A program made the translations under genes and the position numbers. A DNA stretch of 64,000 nt from assembly GCF_011078175.1 (NCBI RefSeq), contig NZ_JAALCJ010000007.1, positions 186,001-250,000 on the forward strand, in the 5' to 3' direction. A model generated the notes under the pieces. The model ran no database searches, was not told where the DNA came from, and was given only the letters and a program-made list of their open reading frames with translations. Shown here piece by piece: positions 23,490 through 34,620 of this stretch (positions are counted from its first letter, which is position 1; every line of letters starts with the position of its first letter). Origin of the DNA: Enterobacter cloacae. GTDB taxonomy: Bacteria; Pseudomonadota; Gammaproteobacteria; Enterobacterales; Enterobacteriaceae.

Positions 23490-24884
23490 TCACGATGATA
23501 ATGTTCTGATTAAATTGGAAAAATCTTCTTTTATGTCGTGGCTTTCTTCGCGTAGCTGCTCGATCTTGCGACAAGCGTGCAGCACGGTCGTATGGTCACG
23601 GCCACCAAACGCATCACCGATTTCCGGCAGGCTATGGTTGGTTAGCTCTTTTGCCAGCGCCATCGCCATCTGACGCGGACGCGCCACCGAGCGGGAACGA
23701 CGTTTAGACAGTAAATCTGCCACTTTGATCTTGTAGTACTCAGCCACGGTCTTCTGAATATTGTCGATAGTGACCAGTTTTTCCTGCAAAGCCAATAAAT
23801 CGCGCAGCGCTTCACGCACAAAATCGATGGTGATCGCACGACCGGTGAAGTTGGCGTTGGCGATAACGCGGTTCAGCGCCCCTTCCAGTTCACGCACGTT
23901 GGAACGCAGGCGCTTGGCAATGAAGAACGCCACTTCACCCGGCAGGCGAATGTCGTTCTCATCGGCTTTTTTCATCAGGATCGCGACGCGGGTTTCCAGC
24001 TCCGGCGGCTCGATCGCCACGGTCAGGCCCCAGCCGAAGCGGGATTTAAGACGATCTTCAACGCCGTTGATCTCTTTGGGATAACGATCCGAGGTCAAAA
24101 TGATCTGCTGATTGCCTTCCAGCAGGGCGTTAAAGGTATGGAAAAACTCTTCCTGCGATCGTTCTTTATTGGCAAAGAACTGAATGTCATCGATCAGCAG
24201 CGCATCAACGGAACGGTAGTAGCGTTTAAACTCTTCGATCGCGTTGTTTTGCAGGGCTTTTACCATGTCCTGAACGAAGCGTTCGGAGTGCATATACACC
24301 ACTTTGGCATTGGGCTTACGCGCCATAATGCCGTTACCCACCGCGTGCAGCAGGTGCGTTTTACCGAGACCCGTGCCGCCATACAGGAACAGCGGGTTGT
24401 AAGCGCCACCAGGGTTATCGGCAACCTGGCGAGCCGCCGCGCGCGCCAGCTGGTTCGATTTACCTTCAACGAAGTTATCGAACGTGTGCTTCACGTTAAC
24501 GTTAGAGCGGTAGGTGGGCTCAGCGGGGGCCGGAACGTTATCCCAGCCCTGACGAGCCGGTGCAACGCGAGGCGCAGGCGCGGGCGCCGCCTGTGCAGGG
24601 GCCGCCACATTGACAACTTCACGAACGGTTTGGGTAACCGGCTTTGTGCCCACTTCAAAACGCAGCTGCGGGGCATCTGACCCGCAGAAATCGTTCAGCA
24701 ATCCATTGATATTATTAAGGTATTTATCCCTTACCCAATCGAGCACGAAACGGTTTGGCGCATACAAAGCCAGCGTGTTATCGCTCAGTTCCGCCTGCAA
24801 CGGGCGGATCCACATACTGAATTCTGTGGCTGGTAACTCATCCTGCAATCGGGCAAGACACTGCTGCCAAAGCGAAAGTGACAC
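23490..24884 (-). CDS. dnaA: chromosomal replication initiator DnaA
   Basis: The 464-residue AAA+ initiator binds DnaA boxes and opens oriC. Domain [23 protein letters not shown]; domain II: an Ala/Pro-rich linker near 85–110; domain III: Walker [17 protein letters not shown] and Walker [11 protein letters not shown]; domain IV: DNA-binding signature [18 protein letters not shown] 24884 is chosen because E. coli dnaA also starts with GTG followed by SLSLWQQ; a four-residue longer start is possible. Promoters and a DnaA box upstream suggest autorepression. Confidence 0.99.
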   Translation of the reverse strand: MSLSLWQQCLARLQDELPATEFSMWIRPLQAELSDNTLALYAPNRFVLDWVRDKYLNNINGLLNDFCGSDAPQLRFEVGTKPVTQTVREVVNVAAPAQAAPAPAPRVAPARQGWDNVPAPAEPTYRSNVNVKHTFDNFVEGKSNQLARAAARQVADNPGGAYNPLFLYGGTGLGKTHLLHAVGNGIMARKPNAKVVYMHSERFVQDMVKALQNNAIEEFKRYYRSVDALLIDDIQFFANKERSQEEFFHTFNALLEGNQQIILTSDRYPKEINGVEDRLKSRFGWGLTVAIEPPELETRVAILMKKADENDIRLPGEVAFFIAKRLRSNVRELEGALNRVIANANFTGRAITIDFVREALRDLLALQEKLVTIDNIQKTVAEYYKIKVADLLSKRRSRSVARPRQMAMALAKELTNHSLPEIGDAFGGRDHTTVLHACRKIEQLREESHDIKEDFSNLIRTLSS

Positions 24885-25125
24885 GGCGGACTCCACTCGA
24901 ACAATAAAAGAAAGCTATTGAATATTCATGATTGTTGGCGCACATCGACATGACCCCATCAGGGTGATGTGCGAACCGCTATCTGCGGTTATACACGCTA
25001 TCGCTGATACAACCTGAACGATGTTGTGTTTATGTCCGACCAGGATCGCTGGATCCCGATCGGGACCGCGGATCATAGCCTAAACTGAGCCAGAGATCTT
25101 CTGTTTCTCACAGATTCTTCCCGAT

Positions 25126-25134
25126 TTATCCACA
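25126..25134 (+). promoter_or_regulatory. DnaA box in the dnaA promoter region
   Basis: TTATCCACA is a perfect consensus DnaA box. Its place upstream of the dnaAp2-like −10 agrees with autoregulation of dnaA as in E. coli. Confidence 0.85.
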
Positions 25135-25392
25135 GGAAGATCCGGAATCGGGTAAGTGTAAACGATCCTGACGCGAGTGCCTCGCGATTTAGCCCGCATA
25201 TTGGAAAATTTAATGAGCACAGACAATTTTGGGTTTAAATGATCTAACGAAGATCCTGGACGATCCTTGCGCTTTGTTGGTGAGCCCGTATAATCCTCGC
25301 CCCGGCGCGTGATGCTCATCTTCCTGCGTCGTCCGTTGCTCATTTTCCACGCGAAATCGTGCGGAAATACGCAGGGATTTAAGGAAAGAGAA

Positions 25393-25421
25393 TTGACTCC
25401 GGAGTGTACAATTATTACAAT
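25393..25421 (+). promoter_or_regulatory. rpmH sigma-70 promoter
   Basis: TTGACT (25393–25398), 17 bp spacer, TACAAT (25416–25421). The surrounding sequence is like the main rpmH promoter of E. coli. It gives a leader of about 95 nt. Confidence 0.8.
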
Positions 25422-25510
25422 CCGGCCTCTTTAATCACCCACGCTGAGGCGTTAGTCGTTCGAAACTCGTTCGGGTATACGCAAAAGTCAGTGAATTTAT
25501 TCAAGTTTAG

Positions 25511-25663
<153 letters not shown>

Positions 25664-25679
25664 TAAAGCTAACCCCTGA

Positions 25680-26039
25680 GTGGTTAAGCTCGCATTTCCC
25701 AGGGAGTTACGTTTGTTAACTCCCACTCATTTCACTTTCGTCTTCCAGCAGCCATTACGGGCTGGCACGCCGCAAATCACCATCCTCGGCCGCCAAAATT
25801 CGCTGGGGCATCCCCGCATCGGTCTCACAGTCGCCAAGAAAAACGTTAAGCGTGCGCATGAACGCAACCGGATTAAACGTCTGACGCGTGAAAGCTTCCG
25901 TTTACGTCAACACGAACTGCCTTCAATGGATTTCGTGGTGGTGGCTAAAAAAGGGGTTGCCGACCTCGATAACCGTGCTCTCTCGGAAGCGTTGGAAAAA
26001 TTATGGCGCCGCCACTGTCGCCTGGCTCGCGGGTCCTGA
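25680..26039 (+). CDS. rnpA: ribonuclease P protein component
   Basis: The 119-residue basic protein binds M1 RNA to form RNase P, which matures tRNA 5' ends. The conserved RNR helix is [18 protein letters not shown] near residues 58–75. The start is GTG at 25680, as in E. coli. Its last 37 bp overlap yidD in another frame. Confidence 0.98.
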
Positions 26040-26260
26040 TAGCCCTCATTCGGGTCTATCAACGCCTGATTAGTCCGCTACTCGGGCCACACTGCCGTTT
26101 CACGCCAACATGCTCAAGCTACGGAATTGAGGCATTGCGCAGGTTTGGAGTGATAAAAGGCAGTTGGTTGACGGTGAAACGCGTATTAAAATGCCACCCT
26201 TTACACCCAGGTGGAGACGACCCCGTCCCTCCAGGACCTTTTGATACCAGAGAACACTAA
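26003..26260 (+). CDS. yidD: membrane protein insertion efficiency factor YidD
   Basis: An 85-residue protein with an N-terminal amphipathic helix ([17 protein letters not shown]) and conserved cysteines in [16 protein letters not shown] and KCHPLHPGG. It is thought to help YidC insert membrane proteins. It overlaps the end of rnpA and ends 2 bp before yidC, a tightly conserved arrangement. Confidence 0.96.
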
Positions 26261-26262
26261 CG

Positions 26263-27906
26263 ATGGATTCGCAACGCAATCTTCTTATCATCGCTTTGTT
26301 GTTCGTGTCTTTCATGATCTGGCAGGCATGGGAGCAGGATAAAAATCCTCAACCCCAGCAGCAGACCACGCAGACCACGACCACCGCAGCGGGTAGCGCC
26401 GCCGACCAGGGCGTACCGGCCAGTGGCCAGGGGAAACAGATTACGGTTAAGACCGATGTGCTTGAGCTGACTATCAACACCCGTGGTGGTGATGTTGAGC
26501 AGGCGCTGCTGTTGACCTACCCGAAAGAGCTGAAGTCTAACGAACCGTTCCAGTTACTGGAAACCACGCCAGAGTTTATCTACCAGGCGCAGAGCGGCCT
26601 GACCGGTCGTGATGGCCCGGATAACCCGGCTAACGGTGCGCGTCCACTGTATAACGTCGAGAACGACACGTTTGTGCTGGCTGATGGTCAGAACGAACTC
26701 GTTATCCCGATGACCTACACCGACGCGGCAGGCAACACCTTCACCAAAACCTTCACCCTGAAACGCGGTGAGTATGCGGTGAACGTGGGCTACAGCGTAC
26801 AGAACGCCGGTGCGAAACCGCTGGAAATCTCTACCTTTGGTCAGCTGAAGCAGTCCATCAACCTGCCGTCACACCGTGACACCGGAAGCAGCAACTTTGC
26901 GCTGCATACCTTCCGTGGCGCGGCATACTCCACGCCAGATACCAAGTACGAGAAATACAAATTCGACACCATTGCCGATAACGAAAACCTGAACGTCAGC
27001 TCTAAAGGCGGTTGGGTCGCAATGCTGCAACAGTATTTCGCGACGGCGTGGGTACCGAATAACGACGGTACGAACAACTTCTACACCGCGAACCTCGGCA
27101 ACGGTATTGCAGCCATCGGCTACAAATCTCAGCCGGTTCTGGTGCAGCCGGGTCAAACCGGTAAACTGGCAAGCACCCTGTGGGTCGGCCCGGAAATCCA
27201 GGACAAAATGGCTGCCGTTGCGCCGCACCTGGATCTGACCGTTGATTACGGTTGGTTGTGGTTCATCTCTCAGCCGCTGTTTAAGCTGCTGAAGTTCATC
27301 CACAGCTTCCTGGGTAACTGGGGCTTCTCCATCATCGTTATCACCTTTATCGTTCGTGGCATCATGTACCCGCTGACGAAAGCGCAGTACACCTCCATGG
27401 CGAAGATGCGTATGCTACAGCCGAAGATTCAGGCTATGCGTGAGCGTCTGGGCGACGATAAACAGCGTCAGAGTCAGGAGATGATGGCCCTGTATAAAGC
27501 AGAGAAAGTGAACCCACTGGGTGGTTGCTTCCCGCTGCTGATTCAGATGCCAATCTTCCTTGCGCTGTACTACATGCTGATGGGTTCCGTTGAGCTGCGC
27601 CACGCGCCGTTCGCCCTGTGGATCCATGACCTGTCCGCACAGGACCCGTACTACATCCTGCCGATCCTGATGGGCGTGACGATGTTCTTCATTCAGAAGA
27701 TGTCTCCGACCACCGTGACCGACCCGATGCAGCAGAAGATCATGACCTTTATGCCGGTCATCTTCACCGTGTTCTTCCTGTGGTTCCCGTCAGGTCTGGT
27801 GCTGTACTATATCGTCAGCAACCTGGTGACCATCATCCAGCAGCAGCTGATTTACCGCGGTCTGGAAAAACGTGGCCTGCATAGCCGCGAAAAGAAAAAG
27901 TCCTGA
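26263..27906 (+). CDS. yidC: membrane protein insertase YidC
   Basis: A 547-residue Oxa1-family insertase that integrates proteins into the inner membrane alone or with SecYEG; a main client is the ATP synthase c subunit, also encoded in this window. The N-terminal anchor is [18 protein letters not shown], followed by a large periplasmic domain (about 60–340) and five further helices, including [19 protein letters not shown] and the hydrophilic-groove region. It ends in a basic tail, [17 protein letters not shown], for ribosome contact. Confidence 0.98.
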   Translation: MDSQRNLLIIALLFVSFMIWQAWEQDKNPQPQQQTTQTTTTAAGSAADQGVPASGQGKQITVKTDVLELTINTRGGDVEQALLLTYPKELKSNEPFQLLETTPEFIYQAQSGLTGRDGPDNPANGARPLYNVENDTFVLADGQNELVIPMTYTDAAGNTFTKTFTLKRGEYAVNVGYSVQNAGAKPLEISTFGQLKQSINLPSHRDTGSSNFALHTFRGAAYSTPDTKYEKYKFDTIADNENLNVSSKGGWVAMLQQYFATAWVPNNDGTNNFYTANLGNGIAAIGYKSQPVLVQPGQTGKLASTLWVGPEIQDKMAAVAPHLDLTVDYGWLWFISQPLFKLLKFIHSFLGNWGFSIIVITFIVRGIMYPLTKAQYTSMAKMRMLQPKIQAMRERLGDDKQRQSQEMMALYKAEKVNPLGGCFPLLIQMPIFLALYYMLMGSVELRHAPFALWIHDLSAQDPYYILPILMGVTMFFIQKMSPTTVTDPMQQKIMTFMPVIFTVFFLWFPSGLVLYYIVSNLVTIIQQQLIYRGLEKRGLHSREKKKS

Positions 27907-27931
27907 TCCGTTAAGTTAACGCTAAAATAAG

Positions 27932-27955
27932 GGCGGTCGATTGACCGCCTTTTTT
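27932..27955 (+). terminator. terminator after yidC
   Basis: GGCGGTC (27932–27938), loop GATT, GACCGCC (27943–27949) followed by six T residues. It separates rpmH-rnpA-yidD-yidC from mnmE, though mnmE begins only 24 bp later and may be read by leak-through. Confidence 0.85.
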
Positions 27956-27978
27956 ATTTGTATTGAACGAGAGCAATC

Positions 27979-29343
27979 ATGAGCCATAACGACACTATCG
28001 TCGCCCAGGCAACCCCACCGGGACGCGGTGGTGTAGGCATTCTGCGTATCTCCGGCCTGAAGGCGCGCGAGGTGGCCGAAGCGGTGCTGGGTAAACTGCC
28101 GAAGCCGCGCTACGCTGATTATCTACCGTTTAAGGATGCCGACGGCACGCCGCTGGACCAGGGCATCGCGCTGTGGTTCCCCGGCCCAAACTCCTTTACC
28201 GGCGAAGACGTGCTGGAGCTTCAGGGTCACGGCGGCCCGGTGATCCTCGACCTGCTGTTAAAACGTATTCTGACCCTGCCCGGCCTGCGCATTGCGAAGC
28301 CGGGCGAGTTCTCCGAGCGTGCCTTCCTGAACGATAAGCTCGACCTGGCGCAGGCCGAGGCGATTGCTGACCTGATCGACGCCAGTTCTGAACAGGCAGC
28401 CCGCTCCGCGCTGAACTCATTGCAGGGTGCATTTTCCGCACGCGTGAATCACCTTGTGGAAGCACTTACTCACCTGCGGATCTATGTTGAAGCAGCTATC
28501 GACTTCCCTGACGAGGAGATCGATTTCCTCTCCGACGGTAAAATCGAAGCCCAGCTCAACCAGGTGATGAGCGACCTCGACGCGGTACGCGCCGAAGCGC
28601 GCCAGGGCAGCCTGCTGCGTGAAGGGATGAAGGTGGTGATTGCTGGTCGCCCTAATGCGGGGAAATCGAGCCTGCTGAACGCCCTGGCGGGCCGTGAAGC
28701 GGCGATCGTGACCGACATAGCCGGTACTACCCGCGACGTCCTGCGCGAGCATATCCACATCGACGGGATGCCGCTGCACATCATCGACACCGCTGGCCTG
28801 CGCGATGCGAGCGATGAAGTTGAGCGTATCGGTATCGAACGCGCCTGGCAGGAAATCGAGCAGGCCGACCGCGTGCTGTTTATGGTGGACGGCACCACGA
28901 CCGACGCCGTTGACCCGGCTGAAATCTGGCCAGACTTTATCGCCCGTCTCCCGGCTAAACTGCCGATCACCGTGGTCCGCAACAAGGCAGACGTTACCGG
29001 CGAAACGCTGGGCATCAGTGATGTGAATGGTCACTCACTTATTCGCCTGTCGGCCCGTACTGGTGAAGGCGTGGAAGACCTGCGTAACCATCTCAAACAG
29101 AGCATGGGCTTTGACACCAGCATGGAGGGGGGCTTCCTGGCACGCCGTCGTCACTTGCAGGCCCTGGAAGAGGCGGCTCGCCACCTTGAACAGGGTAAAG
29201 CCCAGCTGATAGGCGCATGGGCCGGTGAACTGCTGGCGGAAGAGCTGCGTCTGGCGCAGCAGAACCTGAGTGAGATCACCGGGGAGTTTACGTCGGATGA
29301 CTTGCTGGGGAGGATTTTCTCGAGCTTCTGTATCGGCAAGTAA
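27979..29343 (+). CDS. mnmE: tRNA uridine-5-carboxymethylaminomethyl GTPase MnmE
   Basis: A 454-residue GTPase that with MnmG (also in this window) modifies the wobble uridine of several tRNAs. N-terminal folate-binding domain, central G domain with G1 [13 protein letters not shown]2/G3 TTRD and DTAGLRD, G4 NKAD, and the C-terminal zinc-free catalytic motif CIGK. Potassium-dependent GTP hydrolysis is known for the family. Full length. Confidence 0.98.
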   Translation: MSHNDTIVAQATPPGRGGVGILRISGLKAREVAEAVLGKLPKPRYADYLPFKDADGTPLDQGIALWFPGPNSFTGEDVLELQGHGGPVILDLLLKRILTLPGLRIAKPGEFSERAFLNDKLDLAQAEAIADLIDASSEQAARSALNSLQGAFSARVNHLVEALTHLRIYVEAAIDFPDEEIDFLSDGKIEAQLNQVMSDLDAVRAEARQGSLLREGMKVVIAGRPNAGKSSLLNALAGREAAIVTDIAGTTRDVLREHIHIDGMPLHIIDTAGLRDASDEVERIGIERAWQEIEQADRVLFMVDGTTTDAVDPAEIWPDFIARLPAKLPITVVRNKADVTGETLGISDVNGHSLIRLSARTGEGVEDLRNHLKQSMGFDTSMEGGFLARRRHLQALEEAARHLEQGKAQLIGAWAGELLAEELRLAQQNLSEITGEFTSDDLLGRIFSSFCIGK

Positions 29344-29454
29344 TTCCCGCTCATATAAGGTGATTTCCTTCCAGGAAATCACCATTGTCCAAATGGCAAC
29401 TCGCTTAATCGTTCCATGCCCCCTATCCTGCATGCCTGCATCCATGGGGGATTT

Positions 29455-30630
29455 ATGGCTCGTTTTCTGTTTTGTAGTTTTGCGCTGGTTCTGTTGTATC
29501 CGTCCGGAATAGATATGTATCTGGTGGGATTACCGCATATTGCCCGCGATCTGGGTGCCAGCGAGGCGCAGCTTCACATCGCGTTTTCGGCCTACCTCGC
29601 GGGGATGGCATCGTCGATGGTATTTGCCGGGAAAATCGCGGATAAAGCCGGACGTCAGCCTGTCGCCATTACAGGTGCGATTGTCTTCGCGCTGGCATCG
29701 ATACTGTGTTCCGTCGCCCAGGAAAGCACCCTGTTCCTGACTGGACGATTTATTCAGGGCATTGGCGCGGGCGGCTGTTACGTGGTGGCGTTTGCCATTC
29801 TGCGCGATACCTTAAGCGCCCAGCGTCGCGCCAAAGTGCTGTCGATGATGAACGGCATTACCTGCATCATCCCGGTGCTGGCTCCCGTCGTGGGCTACCT
29901 GATCATGCTGAAATTCCCGTGGCAAAGCCTGTTCTGGACCATGGCAGCCATGGGCGCGCTGGTATTTGTCCTGTCGATTGCCGTGCTGAAAGAGACCCAC
30001 CCGGGTTCGCAGAACATTGTCCATACCGCAAGCATTCACCCGGCCGAGAAGCTCATCAACCGATTTTTCCTGAGTCGCCTGACTATCACTACGCTCAGCG
30101 TGGCGGTGATCCTCACCTATGTAAACGTTTCCCCAGTGTTACTAATGGAGACCATGGGCTTCGATCGCGGTGAGTATTCTACGGTGATGGCGCTAACCGC
30201 GATGGTCAGCATGGCAGTTTCATTCTCGACGCCCTTTGCGCTCAATCTTTTCCGCCAGCGCACGCTAATGCTCACCTCACAGGTGCTGTTTCTCGCCGCA
30301 GGCCTGATTCTGGCAATCGCTACCTCACACGCTGTGATGCTGGTGGGCATAACCCTGATTTGCGCCGGATTCTCCGTTGGCTTTGGTGTGGCGATGAGTC
30401 AGGCGCTTGGCCCGTTCTCGCTACGGGCAGGCGTGGCAAGCTCGGTACTGGGCATTGCGCAGGTCTGCGGTTCGTCGTTGTGGATTTGGCTGGCGGCGGT
30501 GATCGGCCTGAACGCGCTGAATATGCTGATCGGGGTTCTGATTGGCTGTAGCATACTCTGCATTACCTTACTTATGGTCATCCAGCCCGCAGCGCACTAT
30601 GAAGAAGCCCATCAGCAATCTCGATCTTAA
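29455..30630 (+). CDS. mdtL: multidrug efflux MFS transporter MdtL
   Basis: A 391-residue, 12-helix drug:proton antiporter of the DHA1 group. The motif A-like loop is [14 protein letters not shown], and the antiporter motif C region is [19 protein letters not shown] 29455 gives the E. coli-like start [20 protein letters not shown]; a 13-residue longer frame is rejected. It directly follows mnmE: the tnaCAB operon found at this place in E. coli is absent. It overlaps yidZ by 32 bp. Confidence 0.93.
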   Translation: MARFLFCSFALVLLYPSGIDMYLVGLPHIARDLGASEAQLHIAFSAYLAGMASSMVFAGKIADKAGRQPVAITGAIVFALASILCSVAQESTLFLTGRFIQGIGAGGCYVVAFAILRDTLSAQRRAKVLSMMNGITCIIPVLAPVVGYLIMLKFPWQSLFWTMAAMGALVFVLSIAVLKETHPGSQNIVHTASIHPAEKLINRFFLSRLTITTLSVAVILTYVNVSPVLLMETMGFDRGEYSTVMALTAMVSMAVSFSTPFALNLFRQRTLMLTSQVLFLAAGLILAIATSHAVMLVGITLICAGFSVGFGVAMSQALGPFSLRAGVASSVLGIAQVCGSSLWIWLAAVIGLNALNMLIGVLIGCSILCITLLMVIQPAAHYEEAHQQSRS

Positions 30631-31570
30631 TCTTTTACTTTGCCTGCAACTGTTGTTGCAGGAGCGCAGCGTCACCAAAGCCGCGAAGCGGATGAACGTG
30701 ACGCCTTCCGCAGTAAGTAAATCACTGGCGAAGCTGCGCGACTGGTTCGACGATCCGCTGTTTGTGAAAACGCCCTTAGGGCTATTGCCCACGCCGCTGA
30801 CGGTGAGCCTGGAACAGGATTTGGCCGACTGGATGCAGATTGGCAACCAGATCCTCGATAAATTCCACCATAGTTCTCCTGGCGGGCTCAAGTTTGTACT
30901 CGCCGCCGAAACGCCGCTGATGCTGATCCGCTTTAATGACCTACTGGAACAGGTGAACCAGCGCTATCCGCAGGCGACGGTGAAGCTGCGCCAATGGGAT
31001 TACGATTCGCTGGACGCCATTACGCGCGGGGAAGTGGATGTTGGCTTCACCGGTCGCGAAACGCACCCACGCTCGCGGGAACTGCTGAAGCTGATGCCGT
31101 GGTTTATCGACTATGAAATCCTTTTTAGCGACCGTCCGTGCGTCTATCTGCGCGAGGATCATCCCGCGCTCCAGGAAGCGTGGGATCTGGAGACGTTTCT
31201 GCGCTACCCGCATATCAGCATCTTCTGGGAACGCAGTGACACCTGGGCGCTCGACGAGGTGCTAAGAGAGATGGGACGGGAGCGTAATATCGCCATGAGT
31301 TTGCCCGGATTTGAACAGTCGATGTTTATGGCGGCCCAGCCAGATCACAACTACATTGCCACTGCGCCGCACTACTGCCATCACTACAATCAACTTCACC
31401 AGCGTAATCTGGTCTGTCTTCCCATTCCCATCGATGAGGCGCAGGCAGAAAAGCTCACCGTACCCTTCACGCTGATCTGGCATAAACGGAACAGCCATAA
31501 TCCGAAAATCCTCTGGCTACGCGAGACGATCAAAGCGCTGTATACCGCGCCAGGGCAGGTTTTTGCCTAA
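30599..31570 (+). CDS. yidZ: LysR-family regulator YidZ
   Basis: A 323-residue LysR-type regulator with an N-terminal helix-turn-helix ([22 protein letters not shown]) and a periplasmic-binding-like effector domain. E. coli YidZ has been linked to nitric-oxide resistance under anaerobic conditions. ATG 30599 starts the conserved [19 protein letters not shown]; it lies within the end of mdtL, so the two are probably cotranscribed. Confidence 0.92.
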   Translation: MKKPISNLDLNLLLCLQLLLQERSVTKAAKRMNVTPSAVSKSLAKLRDWFDDPLFVKTPLGLLPTPLTVSLEQDLADWMQIGNQILDKFHHSSPGGLKFVLAAETPLMLIRFNDLLEQVNQRYPQATVKLRQWDYDSLDAITRGEVDVGFTGRETHPRSRELLKLMPWFIDYEILFSDRPCVYLREDHPALQEAWDLETFLRYPHISIFWERSDTWALDEVLREMGRERNIAMSLPGFEQSMFMAAQPDHNYIATAPHYCHHYNQLHQRNLVCLPIPIDEAQAEKLTVPFTLIWHKRNSHNPKILWLRETIKALYTAPGQVFA

Positions 31571-31692
31571 GATAATGTAAAGTTCGGTCCTCAGGCTTCT
31601 CTTATTTCCATTTACTGATTAAAACAAAAGCTGAGTTAAGCGATAATCATGTAACCGTTTAACCGATTACGACCATTATCAAGGAGCGAAAA

Positions 31693-32439
31693 ATGGCTAC
31701 GCACTTTGCACGAGGAACACTAACGGAAGGGCATCTCGTATCGGCCAGAATTTCTACAGCCTGCCACAGTGAGGCGCTCAAGCTACCTGAACACCGCAGG
31801 ACGCGGTTTTTAGCCTCCAGAGCGCTCCTCGCAGAACTGCTTTTTATGCTGTACGGCACCAGCGAATTACCGGACATACTCACCCAGCCAGAAGGTCGCC
31901 CGGTTTTTGCGGACCCGGCACTCCCCCATTTTTCCATTGCGTATACCGGAAACATTGTTGGCGTCGCGCTGACGACTGAAGGTGATTGCGGCCTGGATAT
32001 GGAGCTGCAACGCGTCACGCGCAGCTTCCATGGTGCTAACGCGCTCGATGAATACCCGCTCTCCAGCAATGAAAAGCTGTGGATACGTAACCAGAACGAC
32101 CCCGTTGAAGCCAGAGCGCAGCTCATCACCCTTCGCCAGAGCATCCGCAAACTGAGCGGCGCGGCGTCAGACGATGCCAGTCTGTTGCAATTGCTCCCCG
32201 GCTCCGGTCGCCTGCGTGCCACAAAAGCCTCGCTGGTAGAGGCGCTCAGCGATGCTGAGGATGTACTGATCTGGTCTGTTGCGGTGAGCCCTGCCATCGA
32301 ACGGCTGAAAATCTGGGAATTTGACAGTACTCGCGGTTGGCGTAGTCTTCCGGATGTACCAGAGCGCGCCAACGAGCCCGCCGCCCGCCTGATGCGATTA
32401 ACCAGTTTACCGGCAGAAAAAGCATCCACCCATAGCTGA
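31693..32439 (+). CDS. yieE: 4'-phosphopantetheinyl transferase-family protein YieE
   Basis: A 248-residue Sfp/AcpT-type protein. The magnesium/CoA-binding motif GDCGLDMELQ is near residues 97–106, and the N-terminal half RRTRFLASRALLAELLFMLYG is typical. Such enzymes attach phosphopantetheine to carrier proteins; the target of YieE is not known to me, and there is no carrier-protein or synthase gene nearby. It starts after AAGGAG at 31681 and is followed 36 bp later by chrR. Confidence 0.88.
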   Translation: MATHFARGTLTEGHLVSARISTACHSEALKLPEHRRTRFLASRALLAELLFMLYGTSELPDILTQPEGRPVFADPALPHFSIAYTGNIVGVALTTEGDCGLDMELQRVTRSFHGANALDEYPLSSNEKLWIRNQNDPVEARAQLITLRQSIRKLSGAASDDASLLQLLPGSGRLRATKASLVEALSDAEDVLIWSVAVSPAIERLKIWEFDSTRGWRSLPDVPERANEPAARLMRLTSLPAEKASTHS

Positions 32440-32475
32440 TCCGTCCAGGATCATCATGATGAAACAGGAGTAATC

Positions 32476-33042
32476 ATGTCTGATACGTTGAAAGTTGTTA
32501 CGTTACTGGGAAGCCTGCGCAAAGGTTCTTTTAACGGGATGGTTGCCCGTACGCTGCCGCAGCTGGCGCCTGCGGGAATGGAAATCAGTGCCCTGCCGTC
32601 CATTGGCGACATCCCGCTTTATGATGCTGACGTTCAGCAAGAAGAAGGGTTCCCGCAGAGCGTGGAAGCGATAGCCGAGCAGATCCGTCAGGCTGACGGG
32701 GTGGTGATTGTGACGCCTGAGTATAACTACTCGGTGCCGGGTGGACTGAAGAACGCCATTGACTGGTTATCCCGTTTACCGGAGCAGCCGCTGTCAGGCA
32801 AGCCGGTGCTGATCCAGACCAGCTCAATGGGCGCCATCGGCGGCGCGCGCTGCCAGTATCACCTGCGTCAGATCCTGGTGTTCCTGGATGCGATGGTGAT
32901 GAACAAGCCGGAATTTATGGGCGGTGTGATTCAGAATAAAGTCGACCCGCAGACGGGTGAAGTGGTGGATCAGAGTACGCGTGACCATCTCTCTGGTCAG
33001 CTGACGGCATTTGGGGATTATATTAAGCGGGTGAAGGCGTAA
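32476..33042 (+). CDS. chrR: NAD(P)H:quinone/chromate reductase ChrR
   Basis: A 188-residue flavodoxin-fold FMN reductase. The FMN phosphate loop is LLGSLRKGSFN at residues 11–21; TPEYNYSVPGGLKNAIDWLSR is the family signature. The E. coli homologue (YieF, ChrR) reduces quinones and chromate and protects against oxidative stress. Full length, in a likely transcript with yieE. Confidence 0.93.
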   Translation: MSDTLKVVTLLGSLRKGSFNGMVARTLPQLAPAGMEISALPSIGDIPLYDADVQQEEGFPQSVEAIAEQIRQADGVVIVTPEYNYSVPGGLKNAIDWLSRLPEQPLSGKPVLIQTSSMGAIGGARCQYHLRQILVFLDAMVMNKPEFMGGVIQNKVDPQTGEVVDQSTRDHLSGQLTAFGDYIKRVKA

Positions 33043-33080
33043 GCCCTCACCCTAACCCTCTCCCACGAGGAGAGGGAGCA
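33043..33080. repeat. hairpin repeat, single unit, after chrR
   Basis: A single unit of the CCTCTCC/GGAGAGG family, opening CCCTCACCCTAACCCTCTCC and closing GGAGAGGGAG. It starts directly at the chrR stop, between convergent chrR and adeP. Confidence 0.7.
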
Positions 33081-33089
33081 AACACCAGG

Positions 33090-33110
33090 GCCCTTTTCTT
33101 CGAAAAGGGC
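33090..33110. terminator. hairpin between chrR and adeP
   Basis: GCCCTTTT, loop CTTCG, AAAAGGGC: a perfect 8 bp stem 7 bp from the adeP stop. T-rich flanks are weak on both sides; a bidirectional 3' end for the convergent genes is likely. Confidence 0.55.
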
Positions 33111-33117
33111 TTGCTGT

Positions 33118-34458
33118 TTATTTGGCATCAATAAACACAATCTTCAGCACAAACAGCAGCGCCACAATAATCACGCACGGGCTGAGTTCGCGGAAGCGGC
33201 CTGTACCGATCTTCATCACACAGTAAGAGATAAAGCCCAGCGCGATACCTTCGGTGATCGAGAAGCTGAACGGCATCATCACCGCGGTAATAAATGCCGG
33301 AACGGCTTCCGTCAGATCTTCCCACTTCACGCGCGCCAGGCTTGAGGTCATCAGCACGCCGACGTAAATCAGCGCGCCGGCTGCCGCGTATGGTGGCACC
33401 ATCCCCGCCAGCGGAGAGAGGAAGATCACCAGCAGGAACAGCAGACCTACGACTACCGCAGTCAGGCCGGTACGGCCGCCTACGGAGACGCCGGAAGAGG
33501 ATTCAATGTAAGCGGTAACAGACGAGGTGCCGATGAAAGAGCCGGCGACGGAGGAGATGCTATCCACATACAGCGCCTGCTTCATGCGCGGGAATTTGCC
33601 TTTTTCATCCGCCAGACCCGCTTTATCGGTCACGCCGATCAGCGTACCGGATGAGTCAAACAGGTTGACCAGCATGAAGGAAAAAATCACCCCCGCCAGG
33701 CCCAGATTCAGCGAGCCAGCCAGATCGACGTGACCGATAACGGTAGAGACGCTCGGTGGTGCAGAGACGATACCACTGTAATGCACGTCGCCCAGCATCC
33801 AGCCCAGCAGCGTGGTCACGATGATAGAGACCAGCACCGCAGCATGGATGTTGCGCGACGCCAGGATCGCGATGATAAAGAAGCCCAGCACGCCCAGCAG
33901 CACGCTGTGAGAGGTCAGGTTACCAATGCTCACCAGGGTTTCCGGGTTCGCCACGATCACACCGGCATTTTTCAGCCCCATCATGCCGATAAACAGACCG
34001 ATACCGCTGGTGATACCCACGCGCAGGCTCACCGGGATGTTCGCAATCATCCAGTAGCGCACGCGGAAGATGGTCAGCAGGAGCAGGCCAACCGCACCCC
34101 AGAAAATAGCGCCCATCCCAACCTGCCACGGCAGGCCCATCGCCTGAACCACCACGAACGCAAAGAACGCGTTCAGACCCATCGCCGGGGCCAGCGCCAC
34201 GGGCAGATTAGCGAAAACGCCCATCAGGATGCTGCCAAGGGCGGCGATCAGACAGGTGGTAACAAAGACGGCGCTGGTATCCATGCCAGCCACGCCCAGA
34301 ATTTGCGGGTTAACAAAAACGATATAGACCATCGTCAGGAAGGTAGTAAAACCGGCGATCACTTCGGTGCGTGCCGTTGTGCCGTGCTCGCGCAGTTTGA
34401 ACACGCGCTCAAGCAGCCCCTGACCAGATGTCTGGGTAGTGTGTTGTTGACTCATCAT
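33118..34458 (-). CDS. adeP: adenine permease AdeP
   Basis: A 446-residue nucleobase permease of the AzgA/NCS2-like family with about 13–14 membrane segments; E. coli AdeP (YieG, PurP) is a high-affinity adenine:proton symporter. Characteristic stretches: EVIAGFTTFLTMVYIVFVNP, LAPAMGLNAFFAFVVV, FSFMLVNLFDSSGTLIGV and GTSSVTAYIESSSGV. In-frame ATG codons at 34458 and 34455 are both possible; the shorter begins MSQQHTTQTSG as in E. coli. No strong ribosome site is seen. Confidence 0.93.
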   Translation of the reverse strand: MMSQQHTTQTSGQGLLERVFKLREHGTTARTEVIAGFTTFLTMVYIVFVNPQILGVAGMDTSAVFVTTCLIAALGSILMGVFANLPVALAPAMGLNAFFAFVVVQAMGLPWQVGMGAIFWGAVGLLLLTIFRVRYWMIANIPVSLRVGITSGIGLFIGMMGLKNAGVIVANPETLVSIGNLTSHSVLLGVLGFFIIAILASRNIHAAVLVSIIVTTLLGWMLGDVHYSGIVSAPPSVSTVIGHVDLAGSLNLGLAGVIFSFMLVNLFDSSGTLIGVTDKAGLADEKGKFPRMKQALYVDSISSVAGSFIGTSSVTAYIESSSGVSVGGRTGLTAVVVGLLFLLVIFLSPLAGMVPPYAAAGALIYVGVLMTSSLARVKWEDLTEAVPAFITAVMMPFSFSITEGIALGFISYCVMKIGTGRFRELSPCVIIVALLFVLKIVFIDAK

Positions 34459-34620
34459 CAATTTCCGAACAAGGAGGGAAAATTCGTCGCTATCCTATAC
34501 CAAAATGCGACAATAGTGGCGGTTACGGGATACTTTTTTCATTGATTTTGCTTATACGGCAACGATTGCGTCCCGGTGAACTGCCGTACGAAAACGTTAA
34601 ACTTGTTAAAAGGGAAAGGC

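Noticed and set aside
25080..25343. 87-codon open frame between dnaA and rpmH
   Set aside because: Covers the DnaA box and promoter sequences known to be regulatory; no protein-like conservation recalled.
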